From: Clostridium disporicum
GTDB taxonomy: Bacteria > Bacillota > Clostridia > Clostridiales > Clostridiaceae
Assembly: GCF_001405015.1 (NCBI RefSeq)
Contig: NZ_CYZX01000005.1
Coordinates: forward strand, 62,001-126,000
Direction of reading: 5' to 3'
Length of the DNA stretch: 64,000 bases
Shown: piece by piece, positions 61,572 to 64,000 of the stretch
Numbering within the stretch: the first letter of the stretch is position 1
Layout: each line of letters begins with the position of its first letter
The notes under the pieces: model-generated
The model's database searches: none
The model's input: only the letters and a program-made list of their open reading frames with translations
What the model was told of the DNA's origin: nothing
Made by a program: the position numbers and the translations under genes

Positions 61572-63386
61572 CTACTTAAAAATAAATCCTAAGTTGTGTT
61601 TATACTCTAATATTTCTCTAATTTTATCAGGTTCAAACTTATATTTATGATTATGATCTAATAATCCATTTACTTCTTGTTCTACATCAGTAAGTTGTGT
61701 ATAACAGAACCCACATACGTCTTCTATATCCATAACAACTTGAGTTAGCTCATTTATCTTATTTATTACAGAATTCTGATCTTGTAATCTTTCTCCATAT
61801 CCCCACGATTTATCTGAATTACTTTCATCAATATCGTATGCAATCCCACCATATTCACTTATAATTATTGGCCCATTATTATACTTATAGCCCTCACTAT
61901 AACATTTTCTTGTACTAGTCTTAGATGGTGAACCATTTGCTGCTTTCTCTATATTTTTGTAACTTTCGGCCATAGTGTCCTTATCTGAATTATAATCATG
62001 AATAGTTAATATATCTGATATAGTATGTTCCCATCCATCATTACCAACTACTAATCTACTATTATCTAAAGATTTTGTTAAGTAAAATAAGGCATTTACA
62101 AAGTTTTGTTGTTTTCTATCACTATATACTTCGTTTATTCCCCATGATTCATTTAAAAGTGTATAGACTATAACTGAAGGATTATTATAATGCTTGTCTA
62201 TAAAAGAATATAATTCCTTTGTCACATTTTCATTTGTTATATTACTATATTCAAATGTACTTGGCATTTCTGCCCACATAACAAGACCTAATGTATCACA
62301 TAGGTACATATATCTATTATCTTCTATCTTCTGGTGCTTTCTAGCTCCATTAAAGCCCATTTCTTTAATCTTTAATACATCATCCTTTAATTCTTCTGGT
62401 GTAGCAGTTAATCCACCATCTTTAAAATACCCTTGATCTAATATTAGTTTTTGGTAAAATTCTTGATTATTTAAGTATATCTTTCTTCCTATAGATTCAA
62501 CTTTTCTCATACCAAAATAACTATCTATCTTATCCAGTGTTTCTTCTTTTCTACATAATTTAAATTTTATATCATAAAGATTTGGCGTATTTGGGGTCCA
62601 GAAGTTCAATCTAAAATCTGGATCTTCAGAACTTACATCTATAGTTAATCTTGCTCTCTTGGATTTAAATGCAGTCGCAAATCTAGTTATAAACTCTCCT
62701 TTAAAATAAACTTCTCCAAAAAGATCTACAGTTTTATCATCTTGATTTATTCTTATATCTAAATCTAATGATGCATTATCTATCTGTGGAGTCATTTTAA
62801 CATCAGTTAAATATGTATCTCCTACTTCTTCAATCCATACTGGCTGCCATATACCTACTGTTCTTGTATACCAACATAAGAAATTTTCTTTTTTCCATGA
62901 TTGTTTACCTATAGGTTGAGTGCACTCATTTCTATCTTCAACTCTTATAATTACTGAGTTATTTTCTTTAATATATCTTGTAATATCCAAACTAAAGGGA
63001 GTATGTCCTCCTACATGTGTGGCCATATGATTTCTATTTATCCATATATCGCATTTATAATCTACTGCTCCAAAATTTAATATATATCTCTTATTTGCTT
63101 TTATATCTATTTTTAACTCTTTTTTATACCATACAATTTGATGATCTTCATTTAATTCAATTCCTGAATTCTTAGTATGATAACTATATGGTACTTTAAT
63201 TTTCATACTATAAAAGCTATCATCCATGAAACGTTCATTTAATTCACCTACGTTTTCATCATCAAATGCAAATTTCCATTCTCCATTTAAATCAATCCAA
63301 TTTTCTCTTACAAATTGAGGTCTTGGATAATGCAACTTATCTAAAATAATAATCCTCTCCCATCCCAATAAGATTAGCTTAAACAT
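61572..63386 (-). CDS. GH2 beta-galactosidase or beta-glucuronidase
   Basis: Family GH2 enzyme of about 590-604 residues, the compact glucuronidase-sized form. Order: jelly-roll (ENWIDLNGEWKFAFDD onward), immunoglobulin-like domain, then the (beta/alpha)8 barrel with acid/base Glu in LLNESWGINEV (near 413) and nucleophile Glu in IISEYGGIAYD (near 511). No signal peptide. The start is unclear: the only in-frame ATG (63386) lacks a ribosome site, while GGGAGAGG lies about 12 codons later, just before an ATTATTATT run, and homologues begin at about LDKLHYPRPQ. The downstream galM favours beta-galactosides as substrate; glucuronides are the alternative. An excellent promoter with a cre-like site lies upstream. 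Confidence 0.88.
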   Translation of the reverse strand: MFKLILLGWERIIILDKLHYPRPQFVRENWIDLNGEWKFAFDDENVGELNERFMDDSFYSMKIKVPYSYHTKNSGIELNEDHQIVWYKKELKIDIKANKRYILNFGAVDYKCDIWINRNHMATHVGGHTPFSLDITRYIKENNSVIIRVEDRNECTQPIGKQSWKKENFLCWYTRTVGIWQPVWIEEVGDTYLTDVKMTPQIDNASLDLDIRINQDDKTVDLFGEVYFKGEFITRFATAFKSKRARLTIDVSSEDPDFRLNFWTPNTPNLYDIKFKLCRKEETLDKIDSYFGMRKVESIGRKIYLNNQEFYQKLILDQGYFKDGGLTATPEELKDDVLKIKEMGFNGARKHQKIEDNRYMYLCDTLGLVMWAEMPSTFEYSNITNENVTKELYSFIDKHYNNPSVIVYTLLNESWGINEVYSDRKQQNFVNALFYLTKSLDNSRLVVGNDGWEHTISDILTIHDYNSDKDTMAESYKNIEKAANGSPSKTSTRKCYSEGYKYNNGPIIISEYGGIAYDIDESNSDKSWGYGERLQDQNSVINKINELTQVVMDIEDVCGFCYTQLTDVEQEVNGLLDHNHKYKFEPDKIREILEYKHNLGFIFK

Positions 63387-63466
63387 TAATCAACTATGAA
63401 TTCTTACACATATTTAATTAATCTTTTAGTTATTCTATTAACTTTTTAGTTACTTTTTATAATATA

Positions 63467-63503
63467 AATATATTTAATTTACTATCTTTTGTCAACGTTT
63501 TCT
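63467..63503 (-). promoter_or_regulatory. GH2-galM promoter with overlapping cre-like site
   Basis: On the minus strand: a perfect -35 TTGACA (63490-63495), a 17-base spacer, and -10 TATATT (63467-63472). The -35 box is the end of AGAAAACGTTGACA (63490-63503), which matches the cre consensus TGWAANCGNTNWCA at all but the first base. Glucose repression by CcpA is therefore likely. Confidence 0.75.
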
Positions 63504-63575
63504 AATGCTGCTTTATTTAATAATACAGATAAATCTTTATGCTATAATAACTATATGAAATGGAGGACTGTTTGC

Positions 63576-64000
63576 ATGGATAATCGCTATGTTGAAAAAA
63601 AATACATTAAAGCTTTAAATAAAAACTTACCTTTTTTCCAAGCACTTGCTAGTGATACAAGGTTAAAAATTATATCTTTACTTCAAAATAAAGAAATGTC
63701 AATTAAAGAATTAAGCTCTGCTCTTAATATTTCATCTGCTGTAGTTACAAAACATATAAACATATTAGAAGAAGTTGATATTATAGAGTCATACTCTCAA
63801 CCTGGAGTAAGAGGATTACTTAAATTATGTAAAATAAAAACTAATGAAGTCCAAATTATATTAAATAATAATTATGAAGAGATTAATAAAAACTTTATTG
63901 AAATAGATATTCCTATTGGAGCTTATTCTTCTTTCAAAATATCTCCACCTTGTGGCTTATCATTAAAAGATAAATTATTTGGAGTTTTAGATGATCCTAG
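63576..64000 (+). CDS. ArsR/SmtB-type winged-helix regulator (cut by the window end)
   Basis: A divergent plus-strand gene whose first 141 codons are in the window, with no stop before 64000. The N-terminal winged helix is clear: LPFFQALASDTRLKIISLLQ, KEMSIKELSSALNISSAVVT and KHINILEEVDIIESY with the wing QPGVRGLLKL. The sequence continues past the DNA-binding domain (IDIPIGAYSSFKISPPCGL), so it is a longer ArsR-like protein with an effector domain. GGAGG lies nine bases before the ATG, and a -10 box TATAAT is at 63543-63548. Head-to-head with the GH2-galM operon, it may regulate it. Confidence 0.8.
   Translation, partial: MDNRYVEKKYIKALNKNLPFFQALASDTRLKIISLLQNKEMSIKELSSALNISSAVVTKHINILEEVDIIESYSQPGVRGLLKLCKIKTNEVQIILNNNYEEINKNFIEIDIPIGAYSSFKISPPCGLSLKDKLFGVLDDP

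Overview
The window is AT-rich, with strong GGAGG-type ribosome binding sites, TTG and GTG starts, U-run hairpin terminators and sporulation genes (prkA-yhbH-spoVR, a SplB homologue). It reads as chromosome of a spore-forming, fermentative low-GC Firmicute, most likely Clostridium sensu stricto; I do not name a species. Apart from a YesM-type kinase (4778..6550), pssA (49863..50384) and a gene cut by the right edge (63576..64000), every gene is on the minus strand, as expected for a replichore read co-directionally with replication. I see no rRNA, tRNA, CRISPR array, transposase or prophage.

Layout, left to right. 0-0.8 kb: a small kinase-fold protein. 1-6.5 kb: a carbohydrate-sensing block made of a ROK sugar kinase, a sugar-binding lipoprotein split by a one-base frameshift and lacking any permease gene, a YesN-type response regulator and a divergent YesM-type sensor kinase. 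6.6-16.4 kb: a probable galactomanno-oligosaccharide locus, with an Opp-type ABC importer (binding protein, two permeases, two ATPases), a small membrane protein, a cytoplasmic GH26 mannanase and a separately transcribed GH36 alpha-galactosidase. 16.6-24.7 kb: the central glycolytic cluster rpoN, cggR-gapA-pgk-tpiA, and gpmI with its own promoter; a CggR operator lies before cggR and an array of palindromic repeats lies between pgk and tpiA.

24.8-31 kb: degV, trmL, a spore photoproduct lyase homologue, a HAD phosphatase, a VanW-family protein and a GH25 muramidase. 31.3-35.3 kb: a textbook treB-treA-treR trehalose operon with two TreR-type operators. 35.5-42.3 kb: a methyltransferase, a GNAT acetyltransferase, an ABC-2 exporter, ddl, ferritin and an amidohydrolase. 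42.5-46.3 kb: cysK-cysE-queG-nth behind a cysteine-specific T-box. 46.3-53 kb: an MgtE-N/CBS regulatory-like protein, a membrane protein, a lipid kinase, pssA, a Ca2+/H+ exchanger with two unknown small proteins, and a rubrerythrin. 53-57.6 kb: spoVR-yhbH-prkA. 57.7-64 kb: recQ, a pentapeptide-repeat protein, galM, a GH2 glycosidase and the start of an ArsR-type regulator.

In function, the window joins oligosaccharide uptake and cleavage (mannan, alpha-galactoside, beta-galactoside or glucuronide, trehalose) to lower glycolysis. CcpA-like sites overlap the -35 boxes of two of the glycan promoters. No large new system stands out. The points most worth a second look are a SplB homologue with alanine where the hydrogen-donor cysteine should be and a sequestered ribosome site, the orphan frameshifted binding protein beside YesMN, the palindromic repeat arrays in the pgk-tpiA and cysK-cysE gaps, and the cysteine T-box over two Fe-S enzymes.
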